This document shows positions 1 through 7,481 of a DNA stretch of 17,932 nt, in pieces. The notes beneath the pieces were generated by a model, which saw only the letters and a program-made list of their open reading frames with translations, made no database searches and was not told the origin of the DNA. The translations under genes were made by a program, and so were the position numbers. Source of the DNA: an uncultured Pedobacter sp. (GTDB taxonomy: Bacteria; Bacteroidota; Bacteroidia; Sphingobacteriales; Sphingobacteriaceae); assembly GCA_946478755.1 (NCBI GenBank), contig CAMLDJ010000092.1:1-17932 (forward strand). The letters are read 5' to 3'. How positions within the stretch are numbered: the first letter of the stretch is position 1; each line of letters begins with the position of its first letter.

Positions 1-733
1 TGGTTTGAGCAATCAGCTGTTTGACAATTCCCTTGAGTTCTATCGTGCACAAAGTGGTTTTCCGATAGGTTATTTCTGGGGATTAAAAACTGCAGGCATT
101 TTTCAGAATGAAACTGAAATACAGAATTACAGGTCTGCAGGTGGTAAGGTGATACAACCAGCCGCAGCTCCGGGAGATGTTAGATACGTAGACCTAAACG
201 GAGACGGTGTAATAGATAATCTGGACAGAGGCATGGTCGGCAACCCTAATCCGGATTATACATTCGGGATCACCCTCTCGGCCGACTATAAAGGTTTCGA
301 TTTTTCTATGGTTGCTTCAGGTGTTGCAGGGAATGATATTGTTCAATCCTATAGGAACCAATCTAACCAGTACAGCAATTATACCAGCAGAATATTAGAT
401 AGATGGCATGGTGAAGGGTCGTCGAACACGATACCCCGTGTAACCGAGGACAATAGAAACTGGACCAATTTCTCCGACCTGTATATTCAAAAAGGTGATT
501 ATTTAAGAATAAGTAACATCACCATTGGTTACGACCTTGGAAAAGCATTTAAAAAGAGCTACCTGAAACAGCTGAGGTTATATGCTGCGGCATTAAATGT
601 TTACACCTTTACCAGGTATGACGGCATGGACCCCGAAATAGGTTACGGTTCTGAGGGATATGCCTCTGGAGTTGATGTAGGTTTTTATCCAAGACCCAGA
701 ACATTTATGATCGGAGCTAACCTTAAGTTTTAA
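1..733 (+). CDS. SusC-like TonB-dependent outer-membrane glycan transporter, C-terminal part
   Basis: This is the last 243 residues of a SusC/RagA-family TonB-dependent receptor. The reading frame is open at the left edge, so the signal peptide, plug and most of the barrel lie outside the window. Family members import oligosaccharides across the outer membrane with TonB energy, capped by a SusD lipoprotein. Visible hallmarks are the GYFWGLKTAGIFQ segment, a calcium-loop-like DLNGDGVID stretch, the PNPDYTFGI strand, the YIQKGDYLRISNITIGYDL segment, LRLYAAALNVYTFTRYDGMDPE, and a final strand PRPRTFMIGANLKF ending in Phe, as expected for BAM-inserted barrels. The TTG at position 5 is only a Leu codon inside the gene, not a start. 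SusD follows after 18 bp, so the two are surely co-transcribed. The mannoside substrate is inferred from downstream enzymes, not from this sequence. Confidence 0.96.
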   Translation, partial: GLSNQLFDNSLEFYRAQSGFPIGYFWGLKTAGIFQNETEIQNYRSAGGKVIQPAAAPGDVRYVDLNGDGVIDNLDRGMVGNPNPDYTFGITLSADYKGFDFSMVASGVAGNDIVQSYRNQSNQYSNYTSRILDRWHGEGSSNTIPRVTEDNRNWTNFSDLYIQKGDYLRISNITIGYDLGKAFKKSYLKQLRLYAAALNVYTFTRYDGMDPEIGYGSEGYASGVDVGFYPRPRTFMIGANLKF

Positions 734-751
734 TTTCAAGATAAAAAGAAT

Positions 752-2344
752 ATGAAAGCTATAAAAATATATGCTGTTGCACTTGGCCTTTTATCTATAG
801 GGGCCTGCAAAAAGAGTTTTCTGGAAACCGGGCCAATTACATCGGTAACAGATGAAAATTTCTATAAGACACCGAAAGATGCATTTACCGCACTTGTTGG
901 CTGCTACGACGGACTGCAGATTGTGTGGTCGGAAGGAATTGCCCTGCCGGTTGCCGCAGAGGTGATGTCAGATAATACTTTTGGTGGCACGGGAAGTTCT
1001 GATGGTTTTGGTTATCAAATGATTGATGAGTTCGACAAAACCCGATCGCCTTCAGATCAGAATTTATACGAACGTAACTGGGCGCTGTATTACAAGGCTT
1101 TATACCGCTGCAATGTGCTGATCAGTAAAATGGACCAGATACAATGGGGTAGTGATGCACAATTGAGAACAACATATGAATCGGAAGCCCGCTTCCTACG
1201 CGCTTATTTATTGTTTGATATGGTTAGGCTCTGGGGTAATATTCCTTTGTTAACCGTCCCATCGGCAGAGAACCTACCACAAAGTAATCCGGATGAGGTT
1301 TACAAGGTAATTGCTGCTGACCTCAAATTTGCTGCTGAAAATATGCCGGAGGTTGCTTATCCCGCTCAAGCCCCTGCTAATCATGGAAGGGCGACTAAAT
1401 ATGCTGCGGAGTCGCTGTTGGGAAGAGTGTTCTTGTATTATACTGGTTATTACACGAAGGCAGATCTGGTTGGCGTCGTGTCGAAAACCGAAGCCCTGGC
1501 CTATGTTGAGGACGTAATTACCAAAGGTGGATATGGGCTGCTTGATGATTTTTCGACACTGTGGCCCGCCGCATCTCAGGCATCGTATGCGGGAGAGGAT
1601 AACAAGGAAACCATATTTGCGATAAAGTATACTTATACAAGTGATTACGAGGGGAATACTGATGGTAACCACTGGATGATCATGACAGGTATCCGCGAGC
1701 AGGCCATTTTTCCGTATGGAAATGGATGGGGTGCCGAAACGGTCAACCCTGAATTATGGAATGCATATTCGGCGACAGATACCAGAAGAGCATGGTCAAT
1801 TACATCTATAGTGGATGAAAAACTAGCTTTCACAAATCAAAACAAGCAAAGAGAATACACCGGATACTATGCGAAAAAATACAGCCCGATGATCGGAGAA
1901 GACGGAAAACCATTGCCGGAAGCGAATGGGAATCCCAGTTTCCAGATCGGTCAGTTTCAGGATTATGTGTCCATCCGCTATGCAGATGTGCTGCTAATGG
2001 CAGCAGAACTGGGAAGTGGAAATGCGCAGACCTATTTTAATACGGTTAGGCAACGTGCTTACAAAGCTGCGTTTACACCATTAATGGTCAGTCAGGACAA
2101 CATCATTAAGGAGCGCAGACTTGAATTCGCTTTTGAAGGAATCCGGTATTATGATCTGTTGCGCCAGGGCGTTGAAAAAGCCGCACAGGAGATTGCTGAA
2201 ACTACAACTGTTTTAAATGGTGGTAAAAGTGCCGAGAAAACAATCCTGGCTGCGAATGTAATCGCTACAAAAGGTTTACAGCAGATTCCCTATACACAGA
2301 TCAACCTGTCGAACGGAACCCTGAAACAAAATGCAGGATGGTAA
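752..2344 (+). CDS. SusD/RagB-family glycan-binding lipoprotein
   Basis: SusD-family outer-membrane lipoprotein of 530 residues, the usual length. It forms the lid over the SusC barrel and binds the incoming glycan. The N-terminus has a short hydrophobic signal and a lipobox ending in Cys19 (LSIGAC), followed by KKSFLETGP, the typical start of a mature SusD. The helical TPR core carries ARFLRAYLLFDMVRLWGNIP at about residues 146-165. The C-terminal RagB/SusD region shows YVSIRYADVLLMAAE, then ERRLEFAFEGIRYYDLLRQG, and the end KQNAGW is characteristic. The ATG is preceded by an A-rich stretch (aaaaagaat) rather than a strong Shine-Dalgarno, which is normal in Bacteroidota. It sits 18 bp after susC and 29 bp before the next lipoprotein start. 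Alpha-mannoside or N-glycan ligand is inferred from context. Confidence 0.97.
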   Translation: MKAIKIYAVALGLLSIGACKKSFLETGPITSVTDENFYKTPKDAFTALVGCYDGLQIVWSEGIALPVAAEVMSDNTFGGTGSSDGFGYQMIDEFDKTRSPSDQNLYERNWALYYKALYRCNVLISKMDQIQWGSDAQLRTTYESEARFLRAYLLFDMVRLWGNIPLLTVPSAENLPQSNPDEVYKVIAADLKFAAENMPEVAYPAQAPANHGRATKYAAESLLGRVFLYYTGYYTKADLVGVVSKTEALAYVEDVITKGGYGLLDDFSTLWPAASQASYAGEDNKETIFAIKYTYTSDYEGNTDGNHWMIMTGIREQAIFPYGNGWGAETVNPELWNAYSATDTRRAWSITSIVDEKLAFTNQNKQREYTGYYAKKYSPMIGEDGKPLPEANGNPSFQIGQFQDYVSIRYADVLLMAAELGSGNAQTYFNTVRQRAYKAAFTPLMVSQDNIIKERRLEFAFEGIRYYDLLRQGVEKAAQEIAETTTVLNGGKSAEKTILAANVIATKGLQQIPYTQINLSNGTLKQNAGW

Positions 2345-2373
2345 AAGATCATTTATCTATTAAAATTAAGGAG

Positions 2374-3780
2374 ATGAAACTATATAAAAAACTATTTGCA
2401 ATGCTGGTGCTGCCTTTGCTGTTCTTTGCATGCAAAAAAGATGAGCACAGTATTGGAAAGGTACTCGACAAATCGGACATCAAATACTCCGTAACTCAGG
2501 ACCTTAATGCAGATGCCGGTGGAAACACGGTAATTCTGAAAAACCTTACACCTCAAACCTTATCCATGTGGGATTATGGAACAGGGACTTCAACGAGGAT
2601 GACAGATACGGTTAGGTTTGCTTTTGCAGGCGATTATGTGATTAAGTTCTCGGCGGCTACTGGTGGGGCTGTGGTTAAAATGGATTCAGTTGTCGTAAAA
2701 GTAACACAGGATAATCTGAATTATGTTAATGATCCACTTTGGACTGCACTTTCTGGTGGGGTTGGAAATGAGAAAGAATGGCTGCTCGATACAGAAGGGA
2801 TCTTTTTTGGCGGCCCTCTCACTTTTTACGGCGTAAATATTGGCTGGCTTAAAACCGGAGGAGCATGGGGATCGAATGCTACCGGGTGCTATGGCGGCGA
2901 CTGCTGGACATGGGGACCTGGAACGGCGGATATTTATCCGAATATGATGACTCAAGGCGATTATGGAGTAATGACATTTGGATTAAAAGGTACAGCCGCG
3001 TTTAAAGCTGTTAAGCCGATGGAAAACGGCATTACCCAAACAGGTACTTATTATTTAAATGTGAGTTCGAAAATGCTGAACATAAATAACGCTTCCATTT
3101 TGAGAGGTTACAAGCCGGCAAAGAACGGGCTTAGCGGAATCAGTAACTGGACAACCTATAAGGTCATTTCCCTTGACGAAAACACCATGCAGCTCGGTGT
3201 GATCAGAGATAAAGATGTTGATGGCGAGGGGCTGGCAATGATTGCTTATAATTTCATTTCGAAGAAATTCGCGCAGGAATATGTGCCTCCGGTAACCGGC
3301 CCTGATGAGGGATTTGATCCTACCTTTAAACCAGGTGAATTGCTGAACATGCTTACCGGCACGGGTTCAGGCAGGCTATGGAAATTAGATGCTGTGGGAA
3401 ATCCAATAGATTGGATTGCTAAAGGCAAAGGCTGGACTAAATCCCATGCCGATTCGAGGGACTGGGGTTGGAATAATTCCTGGGATGCAGTCGCTGCGGA
3501 TTCATGGATATTGTTTAACAAAGTCGGTGGTCAGAAATATACCCGCAACCAAAGTGGGGCGGTTACGAATGGTACATTTACCATTAATGAGGCAACAAAT
3601 GAGGTGACGCTTGACAGCGATCTCCTAATTCAGAATCCGGGGGACTGGATGAGTCCTGTAAAGCATACTTTCAAAGTGGTAAAGGCTTTCCCCGGCAAAG
3701 TTGAGACGAAAGGCATTTGGTTTGGTGTGGATTACAATACCACGAAAGATGAATGGTTTTCGTTCCACTATATCCTTTAA
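2374..3780 (+). CDS. PKD-containing surface glycan-binding lipoprotein with duplicated module (SusE/F-position)
   Basis: Predicted 468-residue lipoprotein occupying the position where PULs encode SusE/F or other surface glycan-binding proteins. I chose ATG 2374 because AAGGAG lies directly before it and the product then begins MKLYKKLFAM with a lipobox ending at Cys20 (LFFAC). The in-frame ATG at 2338 would add 12 polar residues and spoil the signal. After Cys20 comes KKDE, an acidic stretch like known Bacteroidota surface-export signals. Residues about 37-115 look like a PKD domain (SMWDYGTGTSTR, then FAGDYVIKFSA). Residues about 121-300 and 324-468 look like two diverged copies of one beta-rich module: each opens with LSGG or LTGTGSG followed by WLLD or WKLD, and each ends in an aromatic strand (MIAYNFISKKF; WFSFHYIL). 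Trp and Tyr are abundant, as in carbohydrate-binding surfaces. I do not recognise a named family for the repeated module. Glycan binding is inferred. Confidence 0.88.
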   Translation: MKLYKKLFAMLVLPLLFFACKKDEHSIGKVLDKSDIKYSVTQDLNADAGGNTVILKNLTPQTLSMWDYGTGTSTRMTDTVRFAFAGDYVIKFSAATGGAVVKMDSVVVKVTQDNLNYVNDPLWTALSGGVGNEKEWLLDTEGIFFGGPLTFYGVNIGWLKTGGAWGSNATGCYGGDCWTWGPGTADIYPNMMTQGDYGVMTFGLKGTAAFKAVKPMENGITQTGTYYLNVSSKMLNINNASILRGYKPAKNGLSGISNWTTYKVISLDENTMQLGVIRDKDVDGEGLAMIAYNFISKKFAQEYVPPVTGPDEGFDPTFKPGELLNMLTGTGSGRLWKLDAVGNPIDWIAKGKGWTKSHADSRDWGWNNSWDAVAADSWILFNKVGGQKYTRNQSGAVTNGTFTINEATNEVTLDSDLLIQNPGDWMSPVKHTFKVVKAFPGKVETKGIWFGVDYNTTKDEWFSFHYIL

Positions 3781-3787
3781 TTAATCA

Positions 3788-3826
3788 TAGCCAGGCTTTA
3801 TCTTAAACCAGGATGAAGCCTGGCTA
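3788..3826 (+). terminator. Strong hairpin after the surface-lipoprotein gene, candidate transcript end
   Basis: An 11-bp perfect inverted repeat, TAGCCAGGCTT at 3788-3798 and AAGCCTGGCTA at 3816-3826, with a 17-nt loop, starts 7 bp after the stop codon. It has no T-tract on the 3' side, so it may be a rho-independent terminator of weak type, an RNA-stability hairpin, or a processing point that leaves the susCD transcript more abundant than downstream messages. It overlaps an alternative stem described in the findings. Confidence 0.5.
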
Positions 3827-3903
3827 CTAACTGCGTCTTGATGAAATACGCAAGCCAGTCGTAGCTATCCATTGGAGATGAGCTGACATTTAAAGATTAT
3901 TCA

Positions 3904-3911
3904 TAGCTTTG
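3904..3911 (+). promoter_or_regulatory. Candidate Bacteroidota -7 promoter element for the LacI-type gene
   Basis: TAGCTTTG matches the Bacteroidota primary-sigma -7 consensus TAnnTTTG exactly. It lies 12 bp before the ATG at 3924, which would give a very short leader. I could not place a convincing -33 TTG at normal spacing, so support rests on the -7 element and its position only. Confidence 0.35.
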
Positions 3912-3923
3912 AATTTTTAGCAT

Positions 3924-4940
3924 ATGTCAGATAAAGCACTTTCCATAAAAGATATCGCAAAAAAGGCGAACGTATCAATTACTACCGTATCATTTATTTT
4001 AAATAATAAAGCTGTAGAAAAGAACATTAGCGCGGCGGTGATCGAAAAGGTGGAAAGGATCATTCAGGAAGATGGATATAAGCCAAATCAGGTGGCCAGA
4101 AGCTTGCGTACCGGTAATTCTAAGATCATTGGATTGATCGTCGAAGATATATCCAATCCTTTTTTTGCCGGAATTGCGAGGCTGATAGAGGATAAAGCCT
4201 ATAAAAAGGATTATAAGATTTTCTATTCCAGTACCGAGAACGATCCTGTTAAAGCTAAAGGACTAATCAATTTGTTCAAATCCAGACAGGTGGATGCCTA
4301 TATCATCGCGCCGATAGCGGGTACGGAAAAAGAGATTCAGGGCTTACTGAATGAGGACAAGCCAGTGGTGTTATTCGATCGTTATTTACCTGGATTGGAG
4401 GCTAGTTATGTGGGCGTTGATCATTTAAAAGCATCTTATGAAGCTGTAGCACATTTTATTCAGCACAAAAAGAAACAGATCGCATTCATTACTGTCGACC
4501 TGCCCGTTGAACAAATTACCAACAGGTACACCGGATATGAGCAGGCCCTTAAGGACGGCAACCTGGCAGTCCGCCCAGAACTTGTGCTAAAAATTCCTTT
4601 CAACCAGGAAAAGGACAAAACCGTAGCTCAGCTGATGCATTTTTTTGAAGAATATCCGGAAATCGATGCGACTTTATTCGCCACAAATTATCTGGCCGTT
4701 AGCGGACTTGTCGCTTTAAAAAAAATAAATAAAAAGATAGGGGAGGATTTCCAGGTGATCGCATACGACGATGGTGAAGTATTTAAACTGCATACCCCAC
4801 AGATCTCTGCGGTAGAGCAGCCCCTCGAAGAACTTGCTGAAAATATTATCAGCCTGGTCTTTCAGCAATTGTCAGCGCAAGGACAACATCCGGCCCAAAA
4901 GGTAGTGCTTTCTTCCCGGCTTATTATCCGACCGGAATAA
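3924..4940 (+). CDS. LacI-family transcriptional regulator
   Basis: LacI/GalR-type repressor, 338 residues, the standard length. The N-terminal helix-turn-helix is textbook: SIKDIAKKANVSITTVSFIL at about residues 7-26. The hinge helix is PNQVARSLRTG (about 54-64), with Leu61 at the position that normally intercalates at a central CpG of the operator. A periplasmic-binding-protein-like effector domain follows (IIGLIVEDISNPFFAGI onward, then YVGVDHLKASYEAV and FATNYLAVSGLVALKK). Such proteins bind a sugar or sugar phosphate and usually release DNA on induction. Many PULs use hybrid two-component or ECF sigma/anti-sigma systems instead, so a cytoplasmic sensor implies induction by an imported product such as mannose or its phosphate; that is inference. 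It lies between the susCD genes and the mannosidase genes, with a palindromic candidate operator 49 bp after its stop. Confidence 0.96.
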   Translation: MSDKALSIKDIAKKANVSITTVSFILNNKAVEKNISAAVIEKVERIIQEDGYKPNQVARSLRTGNSKIIGLIVEDISNPFFAGIARLIEDKAYKKDYKIFYSSTENDPVKAKGLINLFKSRQVDAYIIAPIAGTEKEIQGLLNEDKPVVLFDRYLPGLEASYVGVDHLKASYEAVAHFIQHKKKQIAFITVDLPVEQITNRYTGYEQALKDGNLAVRPELVLKIPFNQEKDKTVAQLMHFFEEYPEIDATLFATNYLAVSGLVALKKINKKIGEDFQVIAYDDGEVFKLHTPQISAVEQPLEELAENIISLVFQQLSAQGQHPAQKVVLSSRLIIRPE

Positions 4941-4988
4941 TTTTCTTCTCAATAGAATTGGAATTGTCAAATTGATTTTTGATATTAG

Positions 4989-5000
4989 TAAAACGTTTTA
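4989..5000 (+). promoter_or_regulatory. 12-bp palindrome, candidate LacI-family operator upstream of GH125
   Basis: TAAAACGTTTTA is a perfect palindrome with a central CG step, the typical architecture of LacI/GalR operators, in which the hinge-helix Leu inserts at the central CpG. It lies in the 146-bp gap between the LacI-type gene and the GH125 start at 5087. A near-consensus -7 element, GATTTTTG (4974-4981; one mismatch to TAnnTTTG), sits just upstream, which would place the palindrome over the first transcribed bases, as expected for a repressor site. The promoter assignment is weaker than the palindrome. Confidence 0.55.
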
Positions 5001-5086
5001 GCTGTATCCATGATGCGTTAAACCGGTAATAAGAATAAAAAACCAAATACGGGCAGCATTTGCCAGACCTAAATGAACCGAGTTTT

Positions 5087-6505
5087 ATGAAAAGGAGAAC
5101 ATTTATAAAAAGTACCAGCATCCTGGGTGCAGGAATGCTGGCCACAAAGATGTCGTTTGCAGTGGCTCCGGATTTTCCGGTGGTCAGAGTTGCAGCTGGT
5201 AAAAGACATTTTCGTAGCAAAGCTGTCGATGCTGCAATCAAAACTTTCCATGCAAAAGTAAAAAATCCGGAACTGAACTGGCTCTTTGAGAACTGCTTTC
5301 CAAATACGTTGGATACCACTGTCTATTACAAAGAAGAGAACGGGCAGCCTGATACTTATGTGATCACGGGAGATATAGATGCGATGTGGTTAAGAGATAG
5401 CTCTGCACAGGTGTGGCCGTATTTGCAGTTTGTAAATGAAGATCCTGCTTTAAAGAAATTAATTGCCGGTGTGATTTCCCATCAGACCAAGTGCATTTTA
5501 AAAGATCCTTATGCCAATGCTTTTTATGGCGATCCAAATAAAGTGGGGGAATGGAAAACCGATGAAACAACGATGCTTCCGGGTATTCATGAAAGGAAAT
5601 GGGAAATAGATTCCCTCTGTTACCCTATCCGTTTGTCGTTCCATTACTGGAAAAAAACCGGCGACAAGTCCCCGTTCACAAATAATTGGAAAAAGGGGAT
5701 CGAAGCGACCCTCAAGACCTTCAAAGAACAGCAGCGTAAAACAGGTAACGGGCCTTATCATTTTCGCAGGAAAACGGAAAAGGCAACGGACACACAGCCT
5801 ATGGAAGGTTATGGCTTTCCAGTTAACCCCGTGGGTTTAATTTGTTCTGCTTTCCGGCCGAGTGATGATGCAACAATTTTTCAATTTCTGATTCCCTCGA
5901 ATTTTTTTGCGGTAAGTTCATTGCAGCAGGCGGCTGAAATGGCAAAATCGATTTTCAATGACAACGCACTGTCCGCAGATCTACTGAGCCTGGCTACTGA
6001 GATTGAAGCTGCCATCCAAAAGTATGGCATTGTGAACCATCCGAAATATGGCAAAATATACGCTTTTGAAATAGATGGCTTCGGCAGCGCATACCTCATG
6101 GATGATGCGAATGTACCGAGCTTACTTGCCCTTCCATATTTAGGGGCTGTTTCGGAAACTGATGAGATCTATCAGAATACCAGGAAGTTTGTTCTTTCCT
6201 CAGATAACCCATTTTTTTATAAAGGCACCGCTGCAGAAGGAATAGGAGGGCCTCATGTTGGTCAGGACATGATCTGGCCGATGAGCATCACCATGAGGGC
6301 ACTGACTTCAAATGACAACGCGGAAATAAAAAGTTGTATACAAACCTTACAGAAAACGCATGCTGGCAAAGGATTTATGCACGAAGCCTTTCATAAAGAC
6401 GATCCCGCTAAGTTCACCAGGGCATGGTTTGCCTGGTCTAACACACTTTTCGGCGAACTGTTGTGGAAAACCTATCATGAGGCGCCCGAAATTTTAAAAG
6501 CTTAA
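5087..6505 (+). CDS. GH125 exo-alpha-1,6-mannosidase with twin-arginine signal
   Basis: Glycoside hydrolase family 125 (formerly DUF1237), 472 residues. The family comprises metal-independent inverting exo-alpha-1,6-mannosidases that release mannose from mannan side chains or N-glycan cores. Signatures are TGDIDAMWLRDSSAQVWPYL (94-113), WEIDSLCYP with Asp175, MEGYGFPVNPVGLICSAFRP (239-258), LMDDANVPSLLALPYLG (337-353) and GTAAEGIGGPHVGQDMIWP with Glu384. Asp175 and Glu384 are my best guesses for the catalytic acid and base, by recall of the family. I chose ATG 5087 because the protein then begins MKRRTFIKSTSILGAGML, a Tat-type leader with a possible cleavage after AVA (residue 27); the upstream TTG at 5060 is unlikely. 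The product should act in the periplasm after SusC import. A ROK kinase gene follows after 22 bp. Confidence 0.96.
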   Translation: MKRRTFIKSTSILGAGMLATKMSFAVAPDFPVVRVAAGKRHFRSKAVDAAIKTFHAKVKNPELNWLFENCFPNTLDTTVYYKEENGQPDTYVITGDIDAMWLRDSSAQVWPYLQFVNEDPALKKLIAGVISHQTKCILKDPYANAFYGDPNKVGEWKTDETTMLPGIHERKWEIDSLCYPIRLSFHYWKKTGDKSPFTNNWKKGIEATLKTFKEQQRKTGNGPYHFRRKTEKATDTQPMEGYGFPVNPVGLICSAFRPSDDATIFQFLIPSNFFAVSSLQQAAEMAKSIFNDNALSADLLSLATEIEAAIQKYGIVNHPKYGKIYAFEIDGFGSAYLMDDANVPSLLALPYLGAVSETDEIYQNTRKFVLSSDNPFFYKGTAAEGIGGPHVGQDMIWPMSITMRALTSNDNAEIKSCIQTLQKTHAGKGFMHEAFHKDDPAKFTRAWFAWSNTLFGELLWKTYHEAPEILKA

Positions 6506-6527
6506 TCAAGCATAACCAAATAATATC

Positions 6528-7409
6528 ATGAAACACTCTATCGCCTTGGGCGTGGATATAGGCGGCTCTCACATCACAGCCGCCCTGGTAGATTTAACGA
6601 CGGGAACACTGGTCCAGGGGTCCCGTCAACGTATACATGTCGACTCAGACGCTCCTGCGGAAGTGATTCTGGACAACTGGTGCAAGGTAATCAATGCATC
6701 TTTCAGCGCTGCAAAAGTTTCTGAAAAAATAATAGGGATGGCGATGCCAGGCCCTTTCGATTATGAGGCGGGCATTTCTTTAATTAAGGATCAGGATAAA
6801 TTTAAAACCTTATATCAGGTCAACATTAAGACAGCACTGGCTTCGCGTTTAAATATTAATCCAGACTGCATCCGGTTTATAAATGATGCTGCGGGCTTCC
6901 TGCAGGGCGAAGTATTTGGCGGAGCCGCCGCGGGGTATGGCCATGCTGTAGGACTTACCCTGGGGACCGGCTTAGGGGCTGCTTTTTTCGAAAACGGCAA
7001 GGCCGAGGATGCTGCACTATGGAATGCCGAATTTAAAGACGGAATTGCTGAAGATTATTTGTCAACCAGGTGGTTTGTTAAACGGTATTTCGAGCTTTCA
7101 GGCAAGCGGATCGGCGGGGTAAAAGAACTCAATCTTTCCGCATGCCAGGAGCAACCGGTACAACAGATCTTTGAAGAATTTGGCAACAATCTGGCGCAAT
7201 TTATCGTTAAGGTGCTCGAAAAAAGAACAGCTGATATCATCGTATTAGGTGGAAACATCTCCAATGCACAGCATTGTTTTATGTCCTTTTTGATGGAAAA
7301 ACTGGATGCGGCAAGTGTTCATACAGCGATTAAAATTGCAGAATTAAAAGAAGATGCTTCCCTGATTGGTGCTGCCAGTTGTTGGAATGCTTTGAATATT
7401 CCAGAATAG
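6528..7409 (+). CDS. ROK-family sugar kinase, probable mannose or hexose kinase
   Basis: ROK-family protein of 293 residues without an N-terminal DNA-binding domain, so a kinase rather than a repressor. The phosphate-binding loop is ALGVDIGGSHITAALVD (6-22). Asp120 in RFINDAAGFLQGEVFGGAA is the expected catalytic base, GLTLGTGLGAAF (142-153) is the second nucleotide-binding motif, and IIVLGGNI (237-244) is the adenosine-site loop. The cysteine-rich zinc motif typical of bacterial ROK glucokinases (CxCGxxGC) is absent; the corresponding region reads WNAEFKDGIAEDYLS. It lies between GH125 and GH92 genes and before a sugar permease, which suggests phosphorylation of the released mannose in the cytoplasm. 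Glucose, fructose or N-acetylmannosamine specificity cannot be excluded from the sequence. Confidence 0.92.
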   Translation: MKHSIALGVDIGGSHITAALVDLTTGTLVQGSRQRIHVDSDAPAEVILDNWCKVINASFSAAKVSEKIIGMAMPGPFDYEAGISLIKDQDKFKTLYQVNIKTALASRLNINPDCIRFINDAAGFLQGEVFGGAAAGYGHAVGLTLGTGLGAAFFENGKAEDAALWNAEFKDGIAEDYLSTRWFVKRYFELSGKRIGGVKELNLSACQEQPVQQIFEEFGNNLAQFIVKVLEKRTADIIVLGGNISNAQHCFMSFLMEKLDAASVHTAIKIAELKEDASLIGAASCWNALNIPE

Positions 7410-7481
7410 ATTAATTTTAAGCTGAATTGGAAACCTGATAGGAAAACATTATGACCATCACATTTGGATAATTTTAAACTT

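Noticed and set aside
1274..1672. 132-codon minus-strand open frame opposite SusD
   Set aside because: Fully inside a clear susD gene, with no plausible protein features.
2338..2373. ATG 2338 as start of the surface lipoprotein, overlapping the susD stop
   Set aside because: ATG 2374 has AAGGAG directly upstream and yields a proper lipoprotein signal; the upstream start adds 12 polar residues.
5060..5086. TTG-initiated N-terminal extension of the GH125 gene
   Set aside because: ATG 5087 gives a clean Tat-type signal; the extension would place polar residues before it.
7451..7471. Six-codon ATG frame before the GH92 gene as a leader peptide
   Set aside because: Too short, no ribosome-binding sequence, and its codons show no regulatory pattern.
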